Below, in pieces: positions 9,101-15,577 of a stretch of 24,004 nucleotides of DNA. A model generated the notes under the pieces. It had not been told where the DNA came from. It made no database searches and saw only the letters and a list, made by a program, of their open reading frames with translations. The DNA is taken from positions 1 through 24,004 of IMG/VR virus record IMGVR_UViG_3300044993_000056. The stretch is one strand, 5' to 3'. Positions within the stretch are counted from its first letter, which is position 1, and the number at the start of each line of letters is the position of its first letter. Source of the stretch: a virus. The position numbers and the translations under genes are program-made.

Positions 9101-9938
9101 CTGCTTTTTCCGGTGAAAAACCGCCCAGCATACTTTCGGCGATTTCGCTCCGGGCATTGCGTATTTCTATGCTTTGATTTAGAGCCTCGTCTTTGATCTT
9201 GATGAGCTCGTCCCGGACTTGTGGGTCAATGCCCGCGGGCAAGTTGTCGAGAATCTGCTGCCAATATGCGTCAGCCCTAGCAGCCGCTACAGCGTGATAC
9301 GAAGAAACTCCGGTGTCTAAAAGAGAGAATAAGGCGTTAACAATCCCGCGGGCCTGTTGAGTAAGAAAGCCCTCGTCCGCTTGCTTCGATTGCCGGACGG
9401 ACTCTTCAATTTCCATGAGGGCTTTTCTGCGCTCATTGTCGCCGATTAAATGCGACGGATCAGCCGCTAATTTGGCCAAAGCCGGATACAACGGCTCACC
9501 TTTTTCATCCGTCGCCAATAGCTCTTTGGCTATCTTGATCGACTCTTCAGAGGCCTTAATTTCCGGAAGCTGCTCTTTGGCTTTATCGGCGGGAAGATTA
9601 AAGCGGCGCATCACCGCTGCAATCTCGGCGGCTTTCTCTGGAGATTCTCCCATCCATTTAAGGCCTTCCTGAATGTCTCCGGATAGCTTGGCGACGTATT
9701 CGGCCCGGAGAGCCTTTGGCATTTTCAGCAGCTCGCCGGGTATCTGGTCAGCAAAAGCCGCCCCGCCCTTCGGCAATCGAAGAGACTCTTCTGCCGAAGG
9801 AAGCCCCGCGGCATCAAGCAAGCTGCTTCCGCTATCTGCCACAGATGGCTGGAGTTGTTTAGGCGCGGGAGGCGCGCTATCTAAACCAGCGGTTGCTAAA
9901 ATGCCGTTGTCTTCTTGGGGCTGCTCGAAAGGGTCCAT
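168..9938 (-). CDS. Giant multidomain polyvalent virion protein (gp16 position), 3256 aa
   Basis: A single open frame of 3256 codons. By position (after gp13-, gp14- and gp15-like genes, before the fibre) it corresponds to the T7 gp16 ejection protein, but it is more than twice as long. Readable parts: (a) Ala/Gly-rich hydrophobic stretches around residues 310-455, probably membrane-interacting; (b) a Rossmann SAM-methyltransferase domain around 800-970, with motif I VLDIAASEG at 847-855 and acidic D875; (c) a DUF7178-like domain around 1195-1450, with SPRTAWDLN from S1230 and TIDTHA with D1392/H1394; (d) a segment with EEIVH at 1611-1615; (e) a Kinase-PolyVal-like domain around 1750-2010 (K1826, ISQPE from 1898, D1961, N1966); (f) a zincin with HELGH at 2049-2053 and likely third ligand E2105; (g) charged helical regions around 2150-2560; (h) an LPD38-like C-terminus from about 2770 with a hydrophobic segment near 3142-3181. 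I saw no lytic transglycosylase motif. Such mosaics match the 'polyvalent proteins' of phages (Iyer and colleagues), thought to be delivered with DNA to counter host defences. The start is the first ATG after the preceding stop; no strong ribosome site is visible. Domain assignments are by eye. Confidence 0.85.
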   Translation of the reverse strand: MDPFEQPQEDNGILATAGLDSAPPAPKQLQPSVADSGSSLLDAAGLPSAEESLRLPKGGAAFADQIPGELLKMPKALRAEYVAKLSGDIQEGLKWMGESPEKAAEIAAVMRRFNLPADKAKEQLPEIKASEESIKIAKELLATDEKGEPLYPALAKLAADPSHLIGDNERRKALMEIEESVRQSKQADEGFLTQQARGIVNALFSLLDTGVSSYHAVAAARADAYWQQILDNLPAGIDPQVRDELIKIKDEALNQSIEIRNARSEIAESMLGGFSPEKAANFFKPQAGESPTELISKGFYTEGAYQFVNQGLQSLYDWAAASVAAAGNPTGAMALLSAKSAFGAFDEAQRDGASKENAIVRAGGHGLLEYVFEKLGTLGIIKEASSVKKLTPKSMLGLASRSYATEAVSEGATSAFQNLVTIATDGNMGLREFLFSISDSALAGGFSGAAMSTIISTASYGLNYKKIHNAENKLAQHDGLAEKIKFVAAKNADPQATQSAVETILNEHQVSDEVFVPASKVRNLFQTDEQYVEFMGKLGVSEQQAIDALTNEAASELKVKYSAYLAHSATVSNIESIKADLRFGENNMTANEAAMTKAWLNEEINTIRERLAAESTGVLPAQIQAIRESLKNFRNQDGGGFTQEQIDHYLNLMLSGAAIAAKRQDVSVEDWLSANGVNVNVNTKAVFAPDGKSIWIIPEGQPSPQELYAKDMAEQREFMRQKMLENPNFTDEDFQRWAEEWRAAHPRFDKNGKQLFQEAPESSNRSPRVGLEFKDFFRKVTSGLFGKSKIPFVPELIDLSKDKKIIEEMHKYIGNFDDHIFKSIPAFYELKVRTIKGFLTLPKGSKVLDIAASEGSFGKTISALSKGKIETVSLDPNRAMKKTFDDLPQAPGAAFAAEAFLNGFRDEEDGVTYNAHNPDVKYDAIHESMGFQFIDPDRTAQIAEVVRLLKDDGLFVTSEKLLNPDWEKNEKFKDQEHKNKYFTEEEQKQKAEKVGFSQSKQDEQTVGMVDNMVQRQEFEKLLAQNFRYVAQYWDSGNFQGYVASNSFEKVDKFLKAAGDLNNKFSTGPLVHYVSGDPVVRRGQVVSTTGAETQEGSPAFTDFKAVFGAKRFVDSLVGALLEGYPQLGGKATELELLGLKSDKEDEKLKEKKKQIRKELVGKMTDKEKEGLIKKFVERIEDNLIWLYNKTPKDFREKSSRWYVGANRLANELAEKYGITIEQSSAIIAVLSPRTAWDLNIGQAIWVMRVMTDPTAVVTQNLIDSFYAGLEDSVTDGEKPLADKDALAGLIGKPINEIENLDHQAWMLRAYVESQDRSYHIYDPTGTPVGKAIDKEGKLSELAWNSYGNTKKAIEIFKGADIEKISDLLGGAHKIRNFYNNIVDPTNAESVTIDTHAIAAALFAPLSQKSKPANDVFSGPSNTELGLKGLYILYDEGYKRAASKLGITSRELQSIVWEAARSVFTDTLKRDKALVEKVSAEWAEFQNGGQSLEETREKIFKLVDGFKQNPRNWVSDTDVKENDIAAGVNIRLESENGEARTKSGLSSLQAQQLIEREFGAIARKLKAGLSQNYIGHDASYIYSGRQGSHYIEFNPSALANDYTIDEIRAAMREEIVHAAIGQVLRKRGLSWTQFHENVAKLMTKDEKAALKKVYTSLSLKDHVGVGAEFVRLIIQKQLYHVATEEASGKSRAVKYVLKAVAQAHNFLRRLKADSSAEAQQIRAVMNEAVDIIRSADKTLQSSPGRILFQSENDPSAQNGGSQVLASLPLPEKQLYFASELRNQAQATLAALPVLDANQIAQIVGGAKLEQPGGSEVMGLWRTPTGIVKALDFDSALHLEDLIITGYGGLAADIYDSSSNTPEETKLRLVERYLLLNSMNSGTPTQLLGMTDIYGPPTLLISQPEMFGVPNWYDADVNDVIDKLLENKKAVKITNFRSLLLNADSTAQTYVVQIPSGAYVLVSDLRGPNAGYTGLDRKDAKTFDPIIRMLTPGELKIPEIAAAVNEIETKQQNNAYFQNEDRGPRVNGAIEFNPGNVTIHLFKTANLSTLLHELGHLFVGELERQVRAGFGGPKALAELNTLRAFVGALDPSKELTTEQHEKLARAFESYLREGRAPTIGLARAFHSFRTWLTAVYRGSSILDIEMSQEVKEVFDRLLAAEEEIAQAEQFYGNRDRLLALIAVENDEEKLKQKLEDARRSELEHQTSIRLKAYIRALGGLSKIKTEQTAQVESLPVYQAIEKAKAQGGISAGSIAALLGDSAVEVLANKYPNLITDDGLDISGLAFDVGLTSGEQLAEQLRDAVPISEAINAAVKQELRRVEESIRNDISKSPITEADEALHSDKSLEYLIAETELLRSKLKRKSVRPRLFAEAYTQAAEEFLGSLKFSDSINYSRFLNQEKRLGAEVLAAARKGDWDRAYQLREKQLLYHAIVRASIKARKYRENLERRYSKSKVNSLLDKIEMAYRPVVQTLLSRYGLLQFDGAEFNLSDLRELDEDGGLDALMPDWIKQKQNIGGYRNLTLSQVRELDETIKSIVAYGRDAMTSLKESEAKTLSEFVQSSVERMQKLKDAKTAQRGDWNYPLIQFAHQIKAGVQMAQFVADIADGFTNLKEGKQGPLRKLYQRLVTAELEQSKLVDTVLKASEPAWQVLHQAVLRIEKEMGGKYFDIDGLELPHAMVREGKGKWTGEMVVSALLNCGNQGNLTALREGYNLPEDAADRLAALLTAEELYAIQKIWDATDLLFEPINQTHIKIYNREIKKVQADPLVLRSKDGAGVNLRGGYYPLIFDHEINARAGRFNEEDLMKNKAAAVFRSVTPNSGFAKTRQGTSLPPELSLNVWINHVIDASRYAMLAPVIRDWNRVSTKEEWRETYLDKFGRESYNALRDWVKYQAVPKRMQTESWVRGLDKAADWLRARSSYALLGYKLVSGLAQRTALLNSAVALGGWKWIGIGYSAVAQKGLGTALIGTTNTDAWSAIIGKSEYMRKREDNIDREIRDIVSRIQLGKKVFTIAGREFTVSNVRDLAFEWMKMNDRAVVSVVWSGAYQKYLQTLADESMTLEQREKAAVEYADTVVQDTQPSALKAEMSSAARAEGWVRLFTMLMTWSFKFGNRLFYYGKAYSEGAVSTKNYIRHITYEVFMESWLRTLLYSAIAGTAPEWWRFLVGPIENLIQWIPIIRDIPGTLATKGQLLDLNRSPYMEGFRRISKLIKSADPEKLQEDDGVSRFAMDLFRATAFVTGTPIDNIVNDIRRFTDRKD

Positions 9939-9962
9939 AATAAAGGCACGTTAAATACTTTT

Positions 9963-11699
9963 TTACTTATTAAGGGAGTCCAGCTTAAATTTAACGGGCT
10001 CCCCATTTTTATCGTAAAATTCGGAATATCGGCGACCGCCCATTTCGAACACGCGATACCATTTGATTTTGCCCGGCAACGACGGAACGCGCTCCCGGTC
10101 GTTAAGAGTCACGGGCTTCAATCCGGAGATAGGCTCACCGTCACCGCCCCTTAACTTTTCCGGCACAGCATACTCGCTTGTGAGATATTCGTGCATGTAA
10201 AGCGGGATCATCTTTTTCGTGAACCACCAAGTGCGGTCCCCGTTAAATACAGGCGTCTGCGCTTTTTTGATTTCCTGATCGATCCTTAATTGGGTCCGCT
10301 CAGACTCTGGAATCTGACTAATCACGTTGTCCATGTATGCGCAGAAAGCGTTGTATTTAAGACGGTCTTCTTCGTCGCCGTTCGAATTGAGGCCTATGCT
10401 TTTTGCCGCTTGTCGGACTTGGGCCTCGGCGGATTCCGTTCTAAACTGCTTTGGCGGTTTCGGCCCGGCAAACGCGCCGTTTGCCTTAATCGTGTCCATT
10501 TGGGCAAGTATAAGACTCCTAAAATGGTCGTTGCTCAACTGGCTGCTATAGTCTTCCAGCTTGAGCTTAGCAAACCCCGCCGGGTCATTTTGCTGCATAT
10601 CGAGCAATTTGTGAAAAGTGGCGTAGTTAGTCGGCCTGTCACCCTCAAGCAAATTCATCTGGAACCGGGCGATTTTAGACTGCAAATCGCTAGGAAGAGA
10701 CTCGGGGACTTTGGCACCGCGGGGGTCTTGCAAAATCGCATCGAGGGCCTCGTTGATCTGCGACCTCTCGGCTTCAGTGATTTTTGACTCTTCGACCATG
10801 TAGGCCTTCATGAATGTTTGCTTGAGCTCTTCCCTCTTGACAGGATCACTGACCCCCATTTCGTCCAAAGTCTTGTCAGCCGCTTCAGAGCCTGGGACTT
10901 TTCCGTGGACGGCCTGAATAGCCGCATTCTCCACAGATCTCTTTTTAACCATTTGGTCCAGTGCCCCGGCGAGTTTGTCGTGGACTTCCGGGGCCATGTA
11001 GTCCTTATATTTTTCGGCCAATGCTAAAGCTTCAGCCGGATCGCGGTCGGCGATTGTAGCGATTGCTCGGGCGTAAACTTCGGAGATTTTGTTTCGCTTC
11101 TGTTCTTCGATGAATTCCGGTGCACGGCCACGGTGCTGCTCTTCGACCATGTTAGCGACTTTTATCGCTGTGTCGTGCAGATAATTTTCGTTGTAAGGAT
11201 TCTGCGAAGCCGAATAAATCGAAGACTCAATTCCTGAGCTTAAAGTATCCAGTCGGTATTGCTCTTGGGCTTTAGCGCGGAACCCAATCACGGACTCTAA
11301 ATTATTAGTCCGAAGCTGCGCAAATGCTTTCCCGAACAAGGCTTGCTGACGTTGGTTAAGCTTCGAGCTTGATTCAGCACCGATCTTGTCGAGAGTTTCC
11401 GCGGCTTTATCTGCAGCAGTTAAGGCCTCAGAACCGCTCTTGCTATAGACATCATTCTGGAGAAAATGCGTCGCTTTGAGCGTGGCGTCATTAAGCGCGC
11501 TTTGCACGACGAGCCTGTCATGTTCGTCAAGCCGCTCCCGATAAAGTGCCGCGGCCTGCTGCAGAAAATCGTTGCCAGCCGCGCCAAGTCGCTGAAGATT
11601 GACTGCGTCTCTATAGCCGAAAGCGTCCGCTGTTACGTTCGGCGTATTAAGCGGGTTGTTTCGGACTTGGCCCGGTTCGTATGTTGGAATAACTGGCAT
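9963..11699 (-). CDS. Internal virion (core) protein, gp15-like position, 578 aa
   Basis: I start at ATG 11699 (MPVIPTYEPGQ), three bases after the upstream TGA; an in-frame TTG at 11705 is the alternative. The protein is hydrophilic and almost wholly helical by appearance. It has repeated Ala/Glu/Lys/Gln-rich stretches (residues about 40-290), no signal peptide, no transmembrane segment and no recognised catalytic motif. Its last third is richer in Trp, Tyr and Pro. Its slot between the gp14-like gene and the giant gene is that of T7 gp15, a core protein that forms the DNA-ejection channel with gp14 and gp16. The role is therefore inferred from gene order, length class (T7 gp15 is about 750 aa) and composition, not from a motif. 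It ends 24 bases before the giant gene, consistent with co-expression. Confidence 0.6.
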   Translation of the reverse strand: MPVIPTYEPGQVRNNPLNTPNVTADAFGYRDAVNLQRLGAAGNDFLQQAAALYRERLDEHDRLVVQSALNDATLKATHFLQNDVYSKSGSEALTAADKAAETLDKIGAESSSKLNQRQQALFGKAFAQLRTNNLESVIGFRAKAQEQYRLDTLSSGIESSIYSASQNPYNENYLHDTAIKVANMVEEQHRGRAPEFIEEQKRNKISEVYARAIATIADRDPAEALALAEKYKDYMAPEVHDKLAGALDQMVKKRSVENAAIQAVHGKVPGSEAADKTLDEMGVSDPVKREELKQTFMKAYMVEESKITEAERSQINEALDAILQDPRGAKVPESLPSDLQSKIARFQMNLLEGDRPTNYATFHKLLDMQQNDPAGFAKLKLEDYSSQLSNDHFRSLILAQMDTIKANGAFAGPKPPKQFRTESAEAQVRQAAKSIGLNSNGDEEDRLKYNAFCAYMDNVISQIPESERTQLRIDQEIKKAQTPVFNGDRTWWFTKKMIPLYMHEYLTSEYAVPEKLRGGDGEPISGLKPVTLNDRERVPSLPGKIKWYRVFEMGGRRYSEFYDKNGEPVKFKLDSLNK

Positions 11700-11701
11700 G
11701 G

Positions 11702-12202
11702 TCAACCGGCTTGTGCTTGTGGCGGCTTCTCTTTCGACGGAAACGAGGTTCTGTAAATGCCAAGCGTGTTGCTTGCGCCAGCCAGAAGCGAAGAGGCCCC
11801 CGCCAAAGCAGCGGAGCCTTTAGACGCCCTTGCAATGCTGGCCTGAGCTCTGTAAGCCCACGCATCCCGCTCGGCGTTGTTTTTAATCGTCAAAGCGTCA
11901 AGTTCCCCAAATTTCGCAGCATCGGCCTGAATATCCATTGCAGAGCCGTCTTCGATCTGAACGCCGCTCGCACCGAGTCCGGCCCGCTGCGAGCCGATCA
12001 ATCGTTTGACTTCGGCGCGTTTTTTATCGGCCTCGATTTGACCGCGGGCGATCGCGTCCTTGGCCATCATCTCGTTGTATTTAGCTTGGGCCTCCGCTTG
12101 TCGGTTTTGCGCTTGTTGGGCGGCATACGCGCCGTAAGCACCAACGGCTGTAGAAATCACGCTAAGGGCAACCATTGCCACTGGGATTGCTGGGGCGCAC
12201 AT
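11702..12202 (-). CDS. Internal virion protein, T7 gp14-like, 166 aa
   Basis: Begins MCAPAIPVAMVALSVISTAV, an N-terminal hydrophobic segment of about 20 residues. A Gln/Ala-rich coiled-coil region follows (AYAAQQAQNRQAEAQAKYNE and onward). Then comes the family hallmark around residues 70-90, GSQRAGLGASGVQIEDGSAM, and a helix ending in an N-A-E-R-D-A-W-like pattern. These are the features of T7 gp14-type core proteins, which insert in the host outer membrane during DNA ejection. A second Ala/Gly/Ser-rich segment lies near residues 128-145. The start overlaps the upstream gene by 41 bases. The C-terminus is short, Pro/Gln-rich and disordered-looking. Confidence 0.75.
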   Translation of the reverse strand: MCAPAIPVAMVALSVISTAVGAYGAYAAQQAQNRQAEAQAKYNEMMAKDAIARGQIEADKKRAEVKRLIGSQRAGLGASGVQIEDGSAMDIQADAAKFGELDALTIKNNAERDAWAYRAQASIARASKGSAALAGASSLLAGASNTLGIYRTSFPSKEKPPQAQAG

Positions 12203-12683
12203 AGCTTTTTATCCAGAATCGGTGGAATGGAAGTTTATCAACGCCATACGGTTCCGCGGGTTCCACCGTAAACCCGCACCACCGCAGCCACCGAATAGCC
12301 GCCTTGTGGCGGGCATCGGTGTAATTTTCCAACATTGGAAAATCGGCCCTCATCATTTCGACATAGTAAATTGACCGTCTGGCCAAAGCAACGTCTTGGC
12401 TTGGCGTCAGCGGGGCCGACAAGAACCACGGAACGCCAATAGACGTGAATGCAGAGTTCGCCGTGACGCCGAACATCAGTTTGACTTCGTTCCCGTCAAG
12501 ACCGGTCCACGCTTTACCGTATTTACTCCGGACACCTAAAAGCAAGGCGTCTAATGGCGTGGCCCTATTCGCCGCCCATATTTCGGCCACGTCTTCGTCA
12601 CGGAGTTTGGGCGCCAATTCGTAAGCGTCCTGCTCTGTGGCCTCGCGGACCCAATAGCGGCTATCGGTCTTAGTCTTGGCCAT
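12162..12683 (-). CDS. T7 gp13-like internal virion protein / GNAT-like (DUF2833), 173 aa
   Basis: The pattern REATEQDAYELAPKLRDEDV, then EIWA, then a GxxP-like core with VKLMFGV, GVPWFLSA and a C-terminal AIRWLRWCGFTVEPAEPYG, resembles phage gp13/DUF2833 proteins. These have an acetyltransferase-like (GNAT) outline; the last motif looks like the late GNAT strand-helix seen in 'wLek.GF' sequences. In T7, gp13 is a minor internal protein needed for core assembly. Enzyme activity is not established for the family, and no clear acetyl-CoA pyrophosphate loop (Q/RxxGxG/A) is visible. The start overlaps the tail tubular B gene by 14 bases and the end overlaps the gp14-like gene by 41, indicating translational coupling. 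Confidence 0.65.
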   Translation of the reverse strand: MAKTKTDSRYWVREATEQDAYELAPKLRDEDVAEIWAANRATPLDALLLGVRSKYGKAWTGLDGNEVKLMFGVTANSAFTSIGVPWFLSAPLTPSQDVALARRSIYYVEMMRADFPMLENYTDARHKAAIRWLRWCGFTVEPAEPYGVDKLPFHRFWIKSYVRPSNPSGNGCP

Positions 12684-14700
12684 CGCTAATAACGGCGGTC
12701 ACGCTGGTTATTGTGCAGGGGACCGGGCTCCGCACTTCAAACGATATGCGGGCGTCTCTAAGACCGGACGGCGAAACAAATATCTCTTTGTCCCCGGTGA
12801 AAGGCTCGATCGGTTCGCCGTAGTCTTCCGTGTCTCGCATTGGGACTTCAAAATACTCATACCCGGGAGCGGTAGCCGCCCACAGCTCTCGGCTGTCCCG
12901 GAGCCCCACGATGACACTGGAGACCTGCCGCCGAACAGACAGCGCGGAGTTTGTTTCGGCAACTTGGTAGTCGAATCCTATCGGTTCGCAAACGCATGTG
13001 TATGGCAGGCCGACATGGACTTTAGCTGCCGGGTTGGGGAGCGTGATTGAACCGTTACTTACTTCAAGGTCCGGCACTACGTTGCCGTCAGCAAAAGCAA
13101 CAACCGTGCGACCGTTCAAATGGCTTAGACCAGAAATTGTGGTCGCTGGGGGCCCGGAATACGTCAGACCGCTATCGACAAAAAACGCATCCTCGATGTT
13201 GTCGAAGTCTCTTTCGGCCAATCGCTCAACATAGCGGACCTGCTGACCGCCGACCGTGCGGCGCACTACTACCCACACTTGAGATTGGCCCTCGCCAACG
13301 GTAGGGCACACCACGCTTTCAATGACTCCGTCCGTTGTGTGCCTCGCCCATGCGTAAACTTTGTGGCCTTTGTGGTATGTCAGGCTACATAACACGCCGT
13401 CTTCACGAAGGGCCCATAACACGGAATCCGGATACTTCGCGTGCCCCCACTGCACTATTTTGCTTTTATCAAAAAGGTGCTGCGCCAACACTGTTAAATC
13501 GTCGCCAGCGTAACCGTCTTTTTCGAGCGAGTAGCCCATGTCACGGATTCGTTTTTGACTCCCGTCAACAAAAAGCACAGCGTCGCCGACAATGTGGGGT
13601 TGTAAATCCGCGCAACCCCATCGACTTTGGATTTTAAGTTTAACGGAAGATGGCGTTATGGCTGGTTGATTAGGCGACGGTGCCATGAGCCATTCGCTAT
13701 CACTAGTCCCGACAATGAGGTCGCCCATTGACGCGAGCCAGCGAATTTCATTAACTGAAGACGAGTCAATCGTAAACTGGATGCCGTCGTCGTCTTGAAC
13801 TGGCGACGATCTGTTATGGTTTCGGAAATCCCCGGTTCGGGAGCCCCAAATGGTTTGCGGGCGGTTATTGGTTCTGGCGAGATAGAGCCTTTGATCGTGG
13901 AAGGCCCCTACAGCCGGGTAGTTGTTAGCGGTTTCAAACGGCAGCACGTTTTTAGGCGGTGTTCTTTTTACGTCCCTTGACGGGTTGGTAGGAGTTACAA
14001 TGCTTGTTAACTCAGTCCGCATTATGTAGGCCCACGCGCCGTTATACTTTTCATAGACGTTATAGTATTCCGCGCCGGTTACGGCGGTCCAAACTAGCGT
14101 GTAGCCTCTACCGTTAATAAGAAACTGATTGGACGACAAAGACTCTACGCCGCTTGAATCGACGGCGGTTACAGCGTAAGCAAATGAAGGGTCGCTGCCT
14201 GGGTATCCGTAGGACGTAATTGTCGGAGCAGCTATGCCTGTTCCGTTTGTCTGGACAGACAGCGTCCAGTTATTATGCGAGATTCTTGTAAGCTCGCGCA
14301 TTTTGTGGTTAGGAGAAAAAATGTAAAGAATGTCCGCGCTTTGCTCGAACTTCAATTTCGGTAAATCGGCTTCTGTGTAAGGAGTCGAAATTTCGTATAT
14401 ATTGTTGTTAGTGTCTAGTATAACGCCGTCGTCTTTGTAGAAGCGAATATATTGGTCTCCGAACTCAAGCACATACCACTGCACAACCGAAAACTGGAAA
14501 GCCCAAAGCCTAGACTTTTTGTTGTTGAACTTAGTGCCGTTAACAAAGCGGAAACCGGGCCGGTTTTCGACTGAGCCGCGGACCCGGGGCAAAAAATTCT
14601 CAAGTCTGCGAAGCGACGACGCCCACTTCTCCAAATCAGGCCGGACCCACAGTTCGGGCGATATTTCGCCACCGGTGAAAGACGCCTGACGAATTTTCAT
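12670..14700 (-). CDS. Tail tubular protein B-like (tail nozzle/stabilisation protein), 676 aa
   Basis: I use ATG 14700 (MKIRQASFTGGEISPELWVR). It overlaps the TGA of the tail tubular A gene as ATGA, so the nine residues in frame upstream of it are not needed. The N-terminal signature F.GGE.SP.L..R.DL..W...L....NF.P...G....RPG..F is shared by podovirus tail tubular B/stabilisation proteins, which form the nozzle tip of the short tail. The rest is rich in beta strands with repeated WGSRTGD, IRWLASMGDLIVGTSDSEW and VVVRRTVGG-type blades, as expected for a propeller-bearing nozzle protein (T7 gp12 is about 790 aa). The C-terminal 80 residues contain a VRSPVPCTITSVTAVI strand pair. Confidence 0.8.
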   Translation of the reverse strand: MKIRQASFTGGEISPELWVRPDLEKWASSLRRLENFLPRVRGSVENRPGFRFVNGTKFNNKKSRLWAFQFSVVQWYVLEFGDQYIRFYKDDGVILDTNNNIYEISTPYTEADLPKLKFEQSADILYIFSPNHKMRELTRISHNNWTLSVQTNGTGIAAPTITSYGYPGSDPSFAYAVTAVDSSGVESLSSNQFLINGRGYTLVWTAVTGAEYYNVYEKYNGAWAYIMRTELTSIVTPTNPSRDVKRTPPKNVLPFETANNYPAVGAFHDQRLYLARTNNRPQTIWGSRTGDFRNHNRSSPVQDDDGIQFTIDSSSVNEIRWLASMGDLIVGTSDSEWLMAPSPNQPAITPSSVKLKIQSRWGCADLQPHIVGDAVLFVDGSQKRIRDMGYSLEKDGYAGDDLTVLAQHLFDKSKIVQWGHAKYPDSVLWALREDGVLCSLTYHKGHKVYAWARHTTDGVIESVVCPTVGEGQSQVWVVVRRTVGGQQVRYVERLAERDFDNIEDAFFVDSGLTYSGPPATTISGLSHLNGRTVVAFADGNVVPDLEVSNGSITLPNPAAKVHVGLPYTCVCEPIGFDYQVAETNSALSVRRQVSSVIVGLRDSRELWAATAPGYEYFEVPMRDTEDYGEPIEPFTGDKEIFVSPSGLRDARISFEVRSPVPCTITSVTAVISDGQD

Positions 14701-15299
14701 TTGCGCACGTCCGCAAAGTCGCCCCACCCGGTAGGCTTAATGTGACTAAGGTTCACACTATCAGCCGCAGCAGCGGCCAACGCCCGCATATAGGCATTGT
14801 TCGTGACTTGAAGCAGTTGCTTATCGCCACGAAGCGGAAGCGCAATGTCAGCCGCTAGCCGCCATGCCAAACAATCAACGAATCCGGGGTCAAAAACCGT
14901 GGCGTTGTCGATATTAGCCGTATAGACCAATTCAGCTTCATCTTGATCCGTAGCAATTAGCTGAAGGCCTTGCGACGGGTGTGAGATTACTTCAAAGTCG
15001 ATTCGAAGATACGGATTAGAGCCTTTCGGATCGGCTGGATTCACAATGCGCCGCGGCGTCAAACAATCAGCAGGCTTAGCATAAACGTAGTCCCACGCGG
15101 GGTGCTCAACGGTCGTAAGAGCCAGTGGAGCTACCCTACGGGCGAAGCTCCAATCAAAATCGTTCAGAACAGCCTCTCTTACAATCGCAAGATGACGACG
15201 GCACACTTGGGCCTCGCGCGTAGGATCATCCAGCGACTGGATAGCCGGAGCCAAGACACGCGATAAGGCCAAGTTGCATATCTGAACGATGTTCGCCAT
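14697..15299 (-). CDS. Tail tubular protein A-like (head-tail adaptor), 200 aa
   Basis: The family pattern is clear: ICNLALSRVLAPAIQSLDDP near the N-terminus, then a helix with REAVLNDFDWSFARR (residues about 41-55). A WDYVYAKPADCLTPRRI segment follows, then a late LAWRLAADIALPLRGDK helix. T7 gp11-type proteins form the ring beneath the portal that joins head to tail nozzle. Length is close to T7 gp11 (196 aa). The ATG overlaps the stop of the 91-aa upstream gene (TAATG), and its own TGA overlaps the start of tail tubular B. Confidence 0.85.
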   Translation of the reverse strand: MANIVQICNLALSRVLAPAIQSLDDPTREAQVCRRHLAIVREAVLNDFDWSFARRVAPLALTTVEHPAWDYVYAKPADCLTPRRIVNPADPKGSNPYLRIDFEVISHPSQGLQLIATDQDEAELVYTANIDNATVFDPGFVDCLAWRLAADIALPLRGDKQLLQVTNNAYMRALAAAAADSVNLSHIKPTGWGDFADVRK

Positions 15300-15574
15300 T
15301 AGCTAAGGATGTCCAAGTCTTCGGGCTTAACATCGGCAGTAAATCCGCCGGTGCCCGCAATTTTTGTCCCGCCAGAAGCCCGGGGTTTACGTTTCGGTTT
15401 CTGAAGGTCATAGAGTGTTACAGGCTCCTCCCCTGCATCAGCGAGAGGAGCCTGCTGCACTTCTTCTGCTGGCTTAAAGCAGTCCTCCGGCTCATCCCCC
15501 ATTCTCTCCACAACATCGCCGGGAGAGAACAGGGTCGAGCGAAAGAAGACCTGCTTAGTGCAGACCAGTTTCAT
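15299..15574 (-). CDS. Conserved small phage protein of unknown function, 91 aa
   Basis: I do not recognise a family. The N-terminal 25 residues (MKLVCTKQVFFRSTLFSPGD) are strand-rich and end in a V-E-R-M-G-D-E turn. The remainder is acidic then basic and low-complexity: EEVQQAPLADAGEEP, then KPKRKPRAS. It finishes with an acidic tail, PEDLDILS. It lies between the capsid cement protein and tail tubular A, so a head or neck accessory role is plausible. It starts directly after tandem TGA TGA stops of the cement gene and ends in TAATG with the next gene. A 10-bp inverted repeat sits inside the coding region. Confidence 0.6.
   Translation of the reverse strand: MKLVCTKQVFFRSTLFSPGDVVERMGDEPEDCFKPAEEVQQAPLADAGEEPVTLYDLQKPKRKPRASGGTKIAGTGGFTADVKPEDLDILS
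15421..15454. repeat. 10-bp perfect inverted repeat inside the 91-aa gene
   Basis: CAGGCTCCTC (15421-15430) and GAGGAGCCTG (15445-15454) are perfect inverted copies with a 14-base loop. In the transcript the 3' arm carries GAGGAG, a ribosome-site-like sequence, which the stem would bury. No T run follows, so it is not a terminator. It may be chance. Confidence 0.4.
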
Positions 15575-15577
15575 TCA

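Noticed and set aside
9939-9962. AT-rich gap before the giant gene considered as a promoter
   Set aside because: Only 24 bases, with no convincing -35/-10 pair at proper spacing; AT content alone is not enough.
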